Assembly: GCF_030814315.1 (NCBI RefSeq)
Contig: NZ_JAUSUV010000010.1
Span: forward strand, 1 to 64,000
Direction of reading: 5' to 3'
Source of the DNA: Croceifilum oryzae
GTDB lineage: Bacteria; Bacillota; Bacilli; Thermoactinomycetales; Thermoactinomycetaceae
Length of the DNA: 64,000 bases
Positions 1 through 7,699 of this stretch are shown here, in pieces. The first letter of the stretch is position 1, and the number at the start of each line of letters is the position of its first letter. The notes below the pieces were generated by a model. It did no database searches. It worked only from the letters and a program-made list of their open reading frames with translations, and was not told where the DNA came from. A program made the position numbers and the translations under genes.

Positions 1-63
1 ACTTGCATGTATTAGGCACGCCGCCAGCGTTCGTCCTGAGCCAGGATCAAACTCTCCATTGAA
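1..63 (-). rRNA. rrs: 16S rRNA, 5' end only
   Basis: Read on the minus strand, this is the conserved start of bacterial 16S rRNA, with the GAGTTTGATCCTGGCTCAG primer site followed by the usual first helix region. The rest lies outside the window. The mature 5' end is placed at about 63 by alignment from memory with the B. subtilis 16S start, so it may be off by a few bases. Confidence 0.97.
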
Positions 64-171
64 AGTTTGAGCTAAGCTCAATTTAAAGTAATTAAACAGG
101 TCTTGGTTCATTCACTCTTTAGTTTTCAAGGAACACTTGCTTTTTGTTTGTGCCACCGTATCGCGGCGACA
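64..171 (-). other. rrn leader with boxA-like antitermination element
   Basis: This is the transcribed spacer between the rrn promoter and the 16S gene. Minus-strand bases near 105-135 contain TTGAAAACTAAAGAG, the boxA-like element found in Bacillus rrn leaders and bound by the Nus antitermination complex. A small GC hairpin (GCCGC/GGTGGC) lies near 150-170. The role is inferred from known rrn leaders. Confidence 0.6.
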
Positions 172-177
172 TGTAAT

Positions 178-207
178 AATATAGCACAGACAAACTTGTA
201 GAGTCAA
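178..207 (-). promoter_or_regulatory. sigma-A promoter of the rRNA operon
   Basis: The minus strand has TTGACT (202-207), an 18-bp spacer and TATATT (178-183), which predicts a start near 171. Position upstream of 16S and a near-consensus fit support it. Only one promoter is clear; many Bacillales rrn operons have two. Confidence 0.75.
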
Positions 208-295
208 CATCATTTTTATAAAAAAGATAAAGAAGTTTCATACCGGTCACTAGGATTCCGTTTTCATCATACAACTAAACGAGTTTAGAGATTGT

Positions 296-715
296 TTACG
301 TATTGAAATGCTCACCATTTACCTCAAAACTAGCCGTAATACGAGCAGACAATGAATTAGACACAGTACAATATTTCTCAACAGATAACTGAACGGCACG
401 ACGTACTTTCTCAACCGGAAGATCACCCATTAAGCGATAATGCATATGTACATCTGTAAACTTCTTCGGAAACTCAGTTGCACGCTCCCCACTCACTTCC
501 ATCGAAAAGGATTGTACTTCTAAGCGCATTTTCGTCAATATGTCTACGATATCAATTCCTGAACAGGTCCCTACAGCGGACAATAACATTTCTGTCGGAC
601 GAGGTCCTAGGTTCTCTCCCCCCACTTCAGAAGAAGCATCCGTCGTAATATGATGTCCAGACGGGGTATCTGTCTTAAACTCCATTTTCCCTTGCCATTG
701 TATATCGATCTTCAT
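296..715 (-). CDS. OsmC/Ohr-family peroxiredoxin-like protein
   Basis: A 139-residue OsmC-superfamily protein. The family reduces organic hydroperoxides through two cysteines, and both are visible here: Cys51 in GTCSGIDIV and Cys116 in EKYCTVSNSL. A TEMLLSAVGTC-type segment typical of the family precedes the first cysteine. The ATG at 715 has AAAGGAGG seven bases upstream. It follows the SpoIIM-family gene by 13 bp, so the two are probably co-transcribed. The sequence resembles the general OsmC/YhfA group more than Ohr proper; the substrate is unknown. No clear terminator lies between it and the rrn promoter. Confidence 0.85.
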   Translation of the reverse strand: MKIDIQWQGKMEFKTDTPSGHHITTDASSEVGGENLGPRPTEMLLSAVGTCSGIDIVDILTKMRLEVQSFSMEVSGERATEFPKKFTDVHMHYRLMGDLPVEKVRRAVQLSVEKYCTVSNSLSARITASFEVNGEHFNT

Positions 716-728
716 CTTTATCCTCCTT

Positions 729-1337
729 TTATGCAGAAGTGATCAACAGCCCTTCGATACTAGCTGCTATAAACAACAATAAGACGATAAGCCCCAGCAA
801 CACAGGAAAACGCTGCCCAATCTCCTTCCATGCCATCTTTGCCTGAATCTGATTAGATGGTTTGAATAGCGAGACTGCTGATGAAAACACAGACATTCCT
901 ATTCGTAATCCCAAAGTAGCCGCGAGAAAAATAGCGGGTAATTCAAATATACCATGGGGCAATATCTTTGTTAAAAATAAGTTCCAGCCTGAGATCCCTG
1001 TCTCTTGACTAGAGGTGGTCATTACATAACCCAGCAATAACCCATTTGTCATCATGCTTGAAATCGTTGGAATTCCTAGCAGAACACCCATTACGATTAG
1101 CATCAAGCAAGCCTTAAGATTGTTCATAAAGATCTCTTTGCTAACATCAAACCAACTAGGATTCGTACCTAGGCTCCGAATCATTTTCTCAAAGTGATCA
1201 AAAATCTGAAGTTGCTCGAAGAGCTTCCTCCACTGTTCTGTATTCACACTTCCCATAAACGCAGAAATAAGAAATATCGTTGTGGCAATCAGGATAAGCC
1301 TTTTTTCTGCTTGTAGGGCAAAGAGGAGTCTCCTCAA
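729..1337 (-). CDS. SpoIIM-family (COG1300) membrane protein
   Basis: A 202-residue integral membrane protein with about five hydrophobic segments: near 14-30, 75-105, 122-150 and close to the C-terminus. The segment ILPHGIFELPAIFLAA is characteristic of the SpoIIM/DUF95 family, which includes the forespore-engulfment protein SpoIIM and many vegetative relatives. The start is TTG with GAGGTG eight bases upstream. B. subtilis spoIIM lies elsewhere on the chromosome and this protein is only distantly similar to it, so a role in engulfment should not be assumed. Confidence 0.75.
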   Translation of the reverse strand: MRRLLFALQAEKRLILIATTIFLISAFMGSVNTEQWRKLFEQLQIFDHFEKMIRSLGTNPSWFDVSKEIFMNNLKACLMLIVMGVLLGIPTISSMMTNGLLLGYVMTTSSQETGISGWNLFLTKILPHGIFELPAIFLAATLGLRIGMSVFSSAVSLFKPSNQIQAKMAWKEIGQRFPVLLGLIVLLLFIAASIEGLLITSA

Positions 1338-1358
1338 TTTAATTTCACCTCTTGTATA

Positions 1359-1387
1359 TCATATCTCTTGTCCCTCGTACATACATT
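1359..1387 (+). promoter_or_regulatory. candidate sigma-E promoter for pdaB
   Basis: TCATATC (1359-1365) and CATACATT (1380-1387) are separated by 14 bp. These fit the sigma-E consensus KMATATT / CATACANT with one mismatch. From memory, pdaB is a mother-cell sporulation gene in B. subtilis, which agrees with this control. Confidence 0.6.
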
Positions 1388-1425
1388 ACCATTAGGACAG
1401 GTTTCTAAATGAAGGAGGGTACCAA

Positions 1426-2202
1426 ATGAACTATTTTATGGTTTTATCCGGTAAGAAAATAAAACGCATTTTTCTATTAGCACTCGTTTGTATCTTTGGC
1501 ATTGGAGTTTATTATGCCGAAGCAAAGGATTTACCAGTCTTTTTTTCTAAACAAGCCCCAGATAAGGATCCAGCTGCCATCTACAGTGTAAAAACGGACA
1601 AGAAGGTAGTCGCATTAACCTTTGATATTAGCTGGGGGGAAGAACGCACAGCTCCTATCCTAGATGTACTTCAGAAAAAAGGAGTTAAAAAAGCAACCTT
1701 TTTCCTCTCTTCTCCTTGGGCTGAGACACATCCCGATTTAGTGAAAAAAATTGGTGATGAGCTAAAGTTCGAGATTGGAAGCCATGGACATAAACACGAT
1801 AATTACAGCCAGCTCTCCGAAGAACAAATCAAAAAACAAATTACAACATCCGATACGATCTTAAATAAAGTAACGGGTAAAAAGATGAACCTGATTCGCT
1901 ATCCAAACGGAGATTTTGACAAGCGTGTACTTAAGGTTGCCCAAAGTTTAGGGTATACTTCGATCCAGTGGGATACAGACTCCAGAGATTGGATGAATCC
2001 TGGTGTGAAAGCAATTGTAGACCGTGTTGTAACCAAAGCGCATCCAGGTGATATCATCTTGCTACACGCGAGTGATTCTTGCCGACAAACACATGAAGCG
2101 CTACCTCAAATCATCGATCAATTAAGAAGTAAAGGATACGAATTTGTCACTGTCTCAGAATTAGTATCCAGCACGCAACAAAAAGTGAAGCCAGTTCAGT
2201 AA
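1426..2202 (+). CDS. pdaB: Sporulation polysaccharide deacetylase PdaB
   Basis: A 258-residue NodB-domain carbohydrate esterase with an N-terminal signal anchor (about 13-31). Catalytic-domain motifs are visible: TFDISWG (65-71), SHGHKHDN (119-126) with the metal-type histidines, RYPNGDF (158-164) and ILLHAS (211-216). PdaB is needed to keep spores viable late in sporulation, acting on cortex peptidoglycan. The ATG has GGAGG upstream. Order and orientation (pdaB and gerD opposite to kbaA, salA and cwlD) match my recollection of B. subtilis, which supports the name. Confidence 0.93.
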   Translation: MNYFMVLSGKKIKRIFLLALVCIFGIGVYYAEAKDLPVFFSKQAPDKDPAAIYSVKTDKKVVALTFDISWGEERTAPILDVLQKKGVKKATFFLSSPWAETHPDLVKKIGDELKFEIGSHGHKHDNYSQLSEEQIKKQITTSDTILNKVTGKKMNLIRYPNGDFDKRVLKVAQSLGYTSIQWDTDSRDWMNPGVKAIVDRVVTKAHPGDIILLHASDSCRQTHEALPQIIDQLRSKGYEFVTVSELVSSTQQKVKPVQ

Positions 2203-2233
2203 GCTAGACGACTTTAGTCTAGCTCTTTTTTTT
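2202..2233 (+). terminator. terminator of pdaB
   Basis: AGCTAGAC (2202-2209) and GTCTAGCT (2217-2224) form an 8-bp stem followed by C and eight T. It overlaps the stop codons of both convergent genes pdaB and kbaA. The T tract exists only on the plus side. Confidence 0.85.
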
Positions 2234-2854
2234 CTGTTTGTTTGCCAGCAATTGGTTTTCGTTTGATTTCTCATCTTTTCTGGCACGAGTCCAGCGTTGA
2301 AGATTCAAAATCTGCCATGTATTACATGCCACCAATACAAAAACAGTTGATGCAATGGAAGAGATAGGAACCTCTCCATCCTTGATGTTCATAGTCGGAA
2401 TTGCTTCCAGCATCGTTACGGTAAACATGAAGAAGAGGGTTGGAATGAAGGCTGCCTTCTGTGTGAAGCGCACTTTTTGTTTTCCAATGATCACACTCAC
2501 TACAAGTAATATCATTGGAATCGATAAATGCATCCATAAGTCTGTGCCATTATATTTATTCACATTCAAATAGACCACACATCCAAATACAACAAGCAAG
2601 AAAAGCAATTGGATAGTATTAAAGGTTTTTTGATTCCGTACTAAACCCATACTAAGCCAGTTAAATACGAGATAAGAAAAAAAGCCGAGCTGTGTAATAG
2701 AGGGAAGAAGAAGTCCAGTAAGGATTAAAAGGTTAACCGGTCCAAATAGTGAACTTCCTGTAATCCAATATGAAACCAAACCAAGTATACATGTAACACT
2801 TGCTCCAATGAGAAGTGTAGAAAAATACCATTTAAATAAACTTTTTAATGTCAT
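2219..2854 (-). CDS. kbaA: KinB-signalling pathway activation protein KbaA
   Basis: A 211-residue membrane protein with five to six hydrophobic segments and a charged C-terminal tail. It resembles KbaA, which is required for the KinB branch of the phosphorelay starting sporulation. The start used is the ATG at 2854, because AGGGAG lies nine bases upstream; an upstream TTG at 2896 lacks such a site. It lies between gerD and pdaB exactly as in B. subtilis. Identification rests on position plus the N-terminal pattern (FSTLLIGA, QLGFFSYL). Confidence 0.87.
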   Translation of the reverse strand: MTLKSLFKWYFSTLLIGASVTCILGLVSYWITGSSLFGPVNLLILTGLLLPSITQLGFFSYLVFNWLSMGLVRNQKTFNTIQLLFLLVVFGCVVYLNVNKYNGTDLWMHLSIPMILLVVSVIIGKQKVRFTQKAAFIPTLFFMFTVTMLEAIPTMNIKDGEVPISSIASTVFVLVACNTWQILNLQRWTRARKDEKSNENQLLANKQKKKS

Positions 2855-2886
2855 GTCGTATCGCTCCCTGATATCTAACTGAACCG

Positions 2887-2895
2887 ATTGTAACA
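2887..2895 (-). promoter_or_regulatory. possible extended -10 promoter for kbaA
   Basis: The minus strand reads TGTTACAAT, an extended -10 element 33 bp upstream of the kbaA ATG. No good -35 is visible. Confidence 0.35.
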
Positions 2896-2939
2896 AAGTT
2901 GGTCTGCGTTAGCTATGCATGAACTTTCCTTTGTTTGGA

Positions 2940-2970
2940 TGGATAAAGGAAAATCACAAACCACATAATA
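2940..2970 (+). promoter_or_regulatory. candidate sigma-G promoter for gerD
   Basis: TGGATA (2940-2945), an 18-bp spacer and CATAATA (2964-2970) resemble the forespore sigma-G consensus (TGNATA / CATACTA). They lie 36 bp before the gerD ATG. gerD is forespore-expressed in B. subtilis. Confidence 0.5.
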
Positions 2971-3005
2971 TAGATACATAGGCAAACTGAAACGGGGTAT
3001 GAATT

Positions 3006-3635
3006 ATGGCTCTCATTCGTATCATTTCACTTATCGCAATCATGTTCTTGGTAACCTCTTGTGGCTCACAAAAAGAGTCTGAGTCTGTTGATTATCAGAA
3101 GACCAAAGGAATCGTATTAGATGTCCTTCAAACTCAAGAAGGGAAACAAGCTCTACAAAAAATGATGACCGATCCTGAGTTTAAAGAGCAGATCGTTGTC
3201 AATTCACAAGAAGTAGAGAAGGCTATGTCTAAGGTGATGACGGATCCGAAAGCACAAGAAGGGCTTGGTAAGCTACTGGCAAAGCCTGATATTGCAAATA
3301 GCTTTGCAAAAGCGACTGAGAAAGAGATGAAAAATCTCTTTAAAGCTTTGATGAAAGATCCTGAGTATCAAAAATCCATGATGGATCTTCTCAAGGATCC
3401 AGAGTTCTCGAAGACGATTCTTCAGTTAATGAAAAGCCAAGAGAACCGCAAAGAAACAATGAAAATCATCGAAGAAGCAATGAAGTCACCTAGTTTTCAA
3501 CAACAGCTGATGAAACTGATTCAAGAGAGCTCTAAAAAAGGAAAACAGCAACAGTCTTCTCAAGGATCAGATCAGGGTGGTGGATCTGAAGACTCCGGTA
3601 GTAGTACAGGAGATGGTAGCAGTAACGCCCCTTAA
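3006..3635 (+). CDS. gerD: Spore germination lipoprotein GerD
   Basis: A 209-residue lipoprotein: signal peptide, lipobox LVTSC with Cys19, then a helical, charged domain containing repeated short units such as TDPEF, TDPKA, KDPEY and KDPEF. The tail (about 178-209) is Gln/Ser/Gly-rich. GerD sits on the outer face of the spore inner membrane and is needed for clustering of nutrient germinant receptors. The segment VDYQKTKGIVLDVL matches the family start after the lipobox. It is longer than the roughly 185-residue B. subtilis protein because of the low-complexity tail. Confidence 0.92.
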   Translation: MALIRIISLIAIMFLVTSCGSQKESESVDYQKTKGIVLDVLQTQEGKQALQKMMTDPEFKEQIVVNSQEVEKAMSKVMTDPKAQEGLGKLLAKPDIANSFAKATEKEMKNLFKALMKDPEYQKSMMDLLKDPEFSKTILQLMKSQENRKETMKIIEEAMKSPSFQQQLMKLIQESSKKGKQQQSSQGSDQGGGSEDSGSSTGDGSSNAP

Positions 3636-3668
3636 TCATGTGAACAAAAACAAAAGCTTGTCAAAGAT

Positions 3669-3696
3669 GAAACCAGTCCTAAGTGGGACTGGTTTC
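3669..3696. terminator. hairpin between convergent gerD and salA
   Basis: GAAACCAGTCC (3669-3679) pairs perfectly with GGACTGGTTTC (3686-3696). T tracts are short on both sides, so termination strength is uncertain, but the location between convergent genes suggests a bidirectional terminator. Confidence 0.6.
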
Positions 3697-3707
3697 ATAC
3701 TGTAAAC

Positions 3708-4805
3708 TTATGTGGTAACAGCTTGAGCCACTTTTCGCGCCAGCTCATCATACAGTTTCCCTGTTGGATGGTTGCTCGCATAAACAGAAGGTGAATACTC
3801 CGGGTCCTCTAATACATTACCAGGAGCTCCGAGAGGAATTTGGCAAAGAAGTTCTACATTTAGTGACTCTGCAAGCTTTTCACCGCCTCCACGACCAAAT
3901 ACATACTCTTTATCGCCGTTTCGATCTGTGTACCAAGACATATTCTCCACTACCCCGAGAATCTCATGCTTAGTCGTACTAAGTGCCATCGCACCAGCAC
4001 GGGCTGCTACAAATGCTGCTGTTGCATGCGGAGTGGTTACAATAATCTCTTTACTCTGAGGAATCATTTGATGAACGTCGAGAGCAATGTCTCCTGTGCC
4101 AGGCGGTAAATCGAGTAGGAGATAATCTAATTCTCCCCAATGTACTTCATGAAGGAAGTTACGTAACATTTTACCTAGGATAGGACCACGCCATACGACA
4201 GGGGCATTATCCTCTACAAAGAAGCCCATCGATATCACCTTAACTCCATATCGCTCTACTGGAAGAATGACATCATCGATAACAGTGGGTCGTTGCTCAA
4301 TCCCCATCATATCTGGAACACTAAACCCGTAAATATCGGCATCGATAATACCTACTTTTTTCCCCGCACGTGCCAAAGCAACTGCCAAGTTAACCGTTAC
4401 GGTGGACTTTCCGACCCCACCTTTTCCTGAAGCAATCGCAATATAGTTGGTTTGAGGAATTCCTGGTGCTGCAGAAGGTGCCTTTCCACCTTGAGGAGTA
4501 GCATTGTTACGACTTGCATGCTGCTCTGCACGTAATGAAGCAGATAACGTTGCCCTCTCTTCATCCGTCATAGCGCCAAACGTGACTGTCACACGCTCTG
4601 CACCTAATTGCCGGATTGCATTTTCTACGTCTTCCTGAATCTTTATTTTTAATGGGCATCCTCGAATGGTTAGGATTACATCCAGCGATACATCATTGCC
4701 TTGTATCTGGATATTCCGAATCATATTCAAACTTACAAGACTTTTATTAAGCTCGGGGTCTTTTACCTCCCGCAACGCTTCCATAATGCTCTCAGTCGTT
4801 AGCAT
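3708..4805 (-). CDS. salA: Mrp/SalA-type P-loop ATPase
   Basis: A 365-residue protein: MIP18/DUF59 domain (about 1-80), linker, then a ParA/Mrp ATPase with deviant Walker A GKGGVGKST (127-135) and LLLDLPPGTGD as Walker B. Relatives (Mrp, NBP35, ApbC) carry Fe-S clusters, but the CPxC pair usual after ENMSYF is missing here (ENMSWYTDRNGD), so Fe-S carriage by that motif is unlikely. B. subtilis SalA, in the same position, is a regulator that lowers scoC expression. The start ATG has GAGGTG upstream. Confidence 0.88.
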   Translation of the reverse strand: MLTTESIMEALREVKDPELNKSLVSLNMIRNIQIQGNDVSLDVILTIRGCPLKIKIQEDVENAIRQLGAERVTVTFGAMTDEERATLSASLRAEQHASRNNATPQGGKAPSAAPGIPQTNYIAIASGKGGVGKSTVTVNLAVALARAGKKVGIIDADIYGFSVPDMMGIEQRPTVIDDVILPVERYGVKVISMGFFVEDNAPVVWRGPILGKMLRNFLHEVHWGELDYLLLDLPPGTGDIALDVHQMIPQSKEIIVTTPHATAAFVAARAGAMALSTTKHEILGVVENMSWYTDRNGDKEYVFGRGGGEKLAESLNVELLCQIPLGAPGNVLEDPEYSPSVYASNHPTGKLYDELARKVAQAVTT

Positions 4806-4930
4806 ATTTTAAACACACCTCGGAGTTATATACTAAAGTTCAGTTATGTTGATTGAAATTGTCATGAGGATCGATCTAACAACCTCGTCCTCTTGCCAGT
4901 TACCTTATGTAGGTCAACATATCCAGATTG

Positions 4931-4939
4931 ATTATAGCA
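4931..4939 (-). promoter_or_regulatory. candidate extended -10 promoter for salA
   Basis: The minus strand reads TGCTATAAT, a perfect extended -10, in the 159-bp gap between cwlD and salA and just upstream of the cwlD stop. It points away from cwlD towards lower coordinates and so cannot serve salA, which lies downstream on the same strand only after passing 4805; transcription starting near 4924 does reach the salA start at 4805. Confidence 0.4.
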
Positions 4940-4964
4940 TACTAGAGGACAAATCTGTTTCTTG

Positions 4965-5720
4965 CTATTTAACATCAGGCACTTTTTTGCCATCATAATA
5001 GGCAAGCATTCCATAATAAATCGCCGATGCAACTTGTTTTTGATAAGCTTCTGTGGCTAATAATCGAGCCTCTTCCGAGTTTGATAAAAATCCAACCTCC
5101 ACTAAGGCCATTGGAACAGGCGAATACTTCATGAGAAACACATCATTTTTAGCTTTTGGTAGTCGGTCTGTGTTAGCAATCGTACGAATGATTTCAGATT
5201 GGATTAAGGATGCGAGACGTTTATTCTCTTCCTTAATTGGATTATAGAAGGTTTGCGCACCTCGCCACGGTCCCGCTGCCATCGAGTTAAGATGAATGCT
5301 GATAAACAGTTCCGCTTTGCTCTCTCGAACTAACCGAACCCGATTGGATAAATCTTCTGCCTTCCGGCGCGAAATTCTCCGAGTGTCAGGGTTTGCAAGA
5401 TCTGTATCCGTCTCTCTCGTCATCACAACCTGAGCACCCGCTTGTCCGAGAAGCTGTTGCAAATAAGAAGCGATCTTCAGTGTTATATCTTTCTCAATGA
5501 TACCCGAAGGGCTCACCGCTCCCCCATCTATTCCCCCATGACCTGCATCAATCACAATCACTTTCCCAAACATCGGCTCACTCCGTGACATCCACGTGCT
5601 TCGAATGGGCTCAATCATGAAACTACAAGTGAGCAATATAACTCCCATCAGAGGAATCCAGTACATTTTCCTCCAACGAAACATACTAATTCCACGATAG
5701 ATCGATTTAAATAATATCAT
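4965..5720 (-). CDS. cwlD: Germination-specific N-acetylmuramoyl-L-alanine amidase CwlD
   Basis: A 251-residue Amidase_3 protein with an N-terminal membrane anchor. Zinc ligands and catalytic residues lie in IDAGHGGIDGG, SGIIEKDITL, ISIHLNS and VEVGFLSN. CwlD acts with PdaA to make muramic-delta-lactam in the spore cortex. The chosen ATG (5720) has GGAGG seven bases upstream; an upstream in-frame start at 5774 would place 18 extra residues before the anchor and overlaps the sigma-E-like promoter. Confidence 0.93.
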   Translation of the reverse strand: MILFKSIYRGISMFRWRKMYWIPLMGVILLTCSFMIEPIRSTWMSRSEPMFGKVIVIDAGHGGIDGGAVSPSGIIEKDITLKIASYLQQLLGQAGAQVVMTRETDTDLANPDTRRISRRKAEDLSNRVRLVRESKAELFISIHLNSMAAGPWRGAQTFYNPIKEENKRLASLIQSEIIRTIANTDRLPKAKNDVFLMKYSPVPMALVEVGFLSNSEEARLLATEAYQKQVASAIYYGMLAYYDGKKVPDVK

Positions 5721-5752
5721 TCGAACGCCTCCATACACAGCTATGTTACTAA

Positions 5753-5781
5753 TGTGTATGCTTCCACAGTACAAGCTATGA
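5753..5781 (-). promoter_or_regulatory. candidate sigma-E promoter for cwlD
   Basis: The minus strand has TCATAGC (5775-5781), 14 bp, then CATACACA (5753-5760). This fits sigma-E (KMATATT / CATACANT) with three mismatches in total and correct spacing, 33 bp before the start. Confidence 0.5.
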
Positions 5782-5811
5782 AGGAGTATTGAAAAACACT
5801 CTGGGTTATTG

Positions 5812-5856
5812 AAAAAAAATAAAAGCCCCCAACCATCTACATGATTGGAAGCTTTT
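5812..5856 (-). terminator. terminator of rplM-rpsI
   Basis: On the minus strand, AAAAGC..CCAATCAT pairs with ATGGTTGG..GCTTTT, followed by ATTTTTTTTC. It lies directly after the rpsI stop. Confidence 0.9.
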
Positions 5857-5869
5857 ATATAAACAGCTA

Positions 5870-6262
5870 TTACCGTTTGGAGAACTGTGGAGCACGACGA
5901 GCTGCTTTAAGACCGTATTTCTTACGCTCTTTCATACGTGGGTCACGTGTTAAGAACCCAGCTTTTTTCAGTGCAGGACGAAGCTCTGCATCTACTTTTA
6001 GAAGTGCGCGTGCGATTCCGTGACGGATTGCACCAGCTTGTCCGGTAAAACCACCGCCACCTACATTAACAAGTACATCATAACGACCAAGAGTATCTGT
6101 CAATACAAGCGGTTGACGAACGATCGCTTTCAAAGTTTCAAGTCCGAAGTAAGTGTCCAAGTCACGACCGTTTACCACGATGCGGCCATCGCCAGCAACG
6201 AGACGTACACGGGCAACCGACTCCTTACGGCGACCGGTTCCATAAAACTGAACTTGTGCCAA
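5870..6262 (-). CDS. rpsI: 30S ribosomal protein S9 (uS9)
   Basis: A 130-residue S9, with the [16 protein letters not shown] core and the conserved C-terminal SKR that reaches the P-site tRNA. The start is TTG at 6262: AAAGGAGG lies eight bases upstream, and the residues after it ([12 protein letters not shown]) begin like other S9 proteins. A longer in-frame ORF to 6343 overlaps rplM and has no support. Confidence 0.97.
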   Translation of the reverse strand: MAQVQFYGTGRRKESVARVRLVAGDGRIVVNGRDLDTYFGLETLKAIVRQPLVLTDTLGRYDVLVNVGGGGFTGQAGAIRHGIARALLKVDAELRPALKKAGFLTRDPRMKERKKYGLKAARRAPQFSKR

Positions 6263-6281
6263 AATCGGTACCTCCTTTTTA

Positions 6282-6719
6282 TTAACCGCGTAGTTCATAC
6301 TCAACTGGCGATTGTGCCTGATGAGGATGTTCGGTTCCTGCATATACTTTTAGTTTTTTCACTTGTTGACGACCTAGGCTACCTTTTGGAAGCATACCTT
6401 TTACTGCTAGTTCAATCATGCGCTCTGGACGAGTTGCACGAAGATCAGCAGCTACTGTCTGCTTCAAGCCACCTGGATGACCAGAATGACGGTAGTAGAT
6501 CTTTTTGTTTAGTTTGTTACCGGTAAGTTCGATACCGGAAGCATTGATTACGATTACGAAATCACCTGTGTCCACGTGCGGGGTAAACTCAGGTTTATGT
6601 TTACCACGAAGTAGAGTAGCAACTTCAGTAGCTAGACGACCAAGTGTTTTACCTTGAGCATCTACCACATACCATTTACGTTCCACTTGATGTGGCTTTG
6701 CGATAAATGTTGTACGCAT
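6282..6719 (-). CDS. rplM: 50S ribosomal protein L13 (uL13)
   Basis: A 145-residue L13, an early 50S assembly protein, with the typical [21 protein letters not shown] stretch in its first third. It is first in a two-gene operon with rpsI, 19 bp apart, behind its own promoter and a long leader. Confidence 0.98.
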   Translation of the reverse strand: MRTTFIAKPHQVERKWYVVDAQGKTLGRLATEVATLLRGKHKPEFTPHVDTGDFVIVINASGIELTGNKLNKKIYYRHSGHPGGLKQTVAADLRATRPERMIELAVKGMLPKGSLGRQQVKKLKVYAGTEHPHQAQSPVEYELRG

Positions 6720-6898
6720 CGTATATTTCCCTCCTCTATGTGCAATAGACTGCGGTTAAGCCGGCCCTATTCAATGATATCCATTCAAATTTCGCTCATC
6801 CTTTGAAGCGGAAGGATGGGCGGAACGACGAGTAAAAAAGAACAATCTTTTTGTTTGCGCCGAACTAATTCCACCGGGGCGTGGAGTGGAAAATACCA
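6720..6898 (-). ncRNA. probable L13-type ribosomal leader RNA
   Basis: About 180 nt lie between the promoter and the rplM start. The segment is rich in potential stems (for example CATCCTTCCGC.. with ..GGATG near 6800-6830) and ends in a GAGGAGGG ribosome-binding site. Firmicutes rplM-rpsI operons carry an autoregulatory L13 leader at this place; the covariance match was not computed. Confidence 0.5.
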
Positions 6899-6904
6899 AG
6901 CGTA

Positions 6905-6933
6905 ATCATATACCACTTGTAGAAGATTGTCAA
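6905..6933 (-). promoter_or_regulatory. sigma-A promoter of rplM-rpsI
   Basis: The minus strand has TTGACA (6928-6933), 17 bp, TATGAT (6905-6910). It starts ten bases past the truA stop, with no terminator between, so the operon can also receive read-through. Confidence 0.88.
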
Positions 6934-6942
6934 GTTGGCAAC

Positions 6943-7692
6943 TTAAACTTCTAGAGGTGCATAGCCTACTTCAACTAATGTAAGACCTTCAGGCGGATAA
7001 GTAGGTCCCGCCAATCTCCGATCACAAGCACTTAGTAGTGCTAAGATGGAATGGGGATCACGTTCTCCTCTACCAACTTCCACCAATGTACCTGCAATAA
7101 TGCGGACCATGTTGTATAGAAATCCACTCCCCGATACTTCAATGGACACGATACCCTGGTCTTCGCGAATCATGCAAGCATAAATGGTACGCCTATGGTC
7201 CTCCACAACCGTTTTGGTCGAACAAAGCGACGTAAACACATGCGTTCCCACTAGATAATTAGCTGCTTCTTGCATCAAAACCGGATCAAGTGATATAGGA
7301 TCATGCGTTTGAAAGCGTCTCATAAATACATTGGGTATACGATTGGTATCAATGCTGTAACGATACGTCTTCCAATGCGCACTTTTCCGCGAATGAAAAT
7401 CCATAGATACTTCTTGGCTAAAGCGGACAACTATATCACGAGGAAGCATCTTACGTAAGATGTACGTGTATTTCTCTCCCGGAATAGGTGAGACCGTTTC
7501 AAAGTGGCACACCTGTCCTAAGGCATGAACACCTGCATCTGTACGCCCCGAACCATGAATATGAATCTCTTCCCTAGTTAAGCGCTTCAATGCTTCCTCA
7601 AGCGTTCCTTGTATGGTTCTTTGCTCCGGTTGGCGTTGATATCCTGCATAATCAGTACCGTCATATGAAATGATTAATTGAATCTTTTTCAT
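6943..7692 (-). CDS. truA: tRNA pseudouridine(38-40) synthase
   Basis: A 249-residue TruA. The catalytic aspartate is Asp52 in GSGRTDAGVHA. It modifies uridines 38-40 in the anticodon arm. It follows ecfT by 7 bp, in the conserved ecfA1-ecfA2-ecfT-truA order. Confidence 0.96.
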   Translation of the reverse strand: MKKIQLIISYDGTDYAGYQRQPEQRTIQGTLEEALKRLTREEIHIHGSGRTDAGVHALGQVCHFETVSPIPGEKYTYILRKMLPRDIVVRFSQEVSMDFHSRKSAHWKTYRYSIDTNRIPNVFMRRFQTHDPISLDPVLMQEAANYLVGTHVFTSLCSTKTVVEDHRRTIYACMIREDQGIVSIEVSGSGFLYNMVRIIAGTLVEVGRGERDPHSILALLSACDRRLAGPTYPPEGLTLVEVGYAPLEV

Positions 7693-7699
7693 GATTGTC

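Noticed and set aside
6020-6526. 168-codon open frame on the plus strand, antisense to rplM-rpsI
   Set aside because: It overlaps two certain ribosomal genes, lacks a ribosome-binding site, and its translation looks like antisense of basic proteins.
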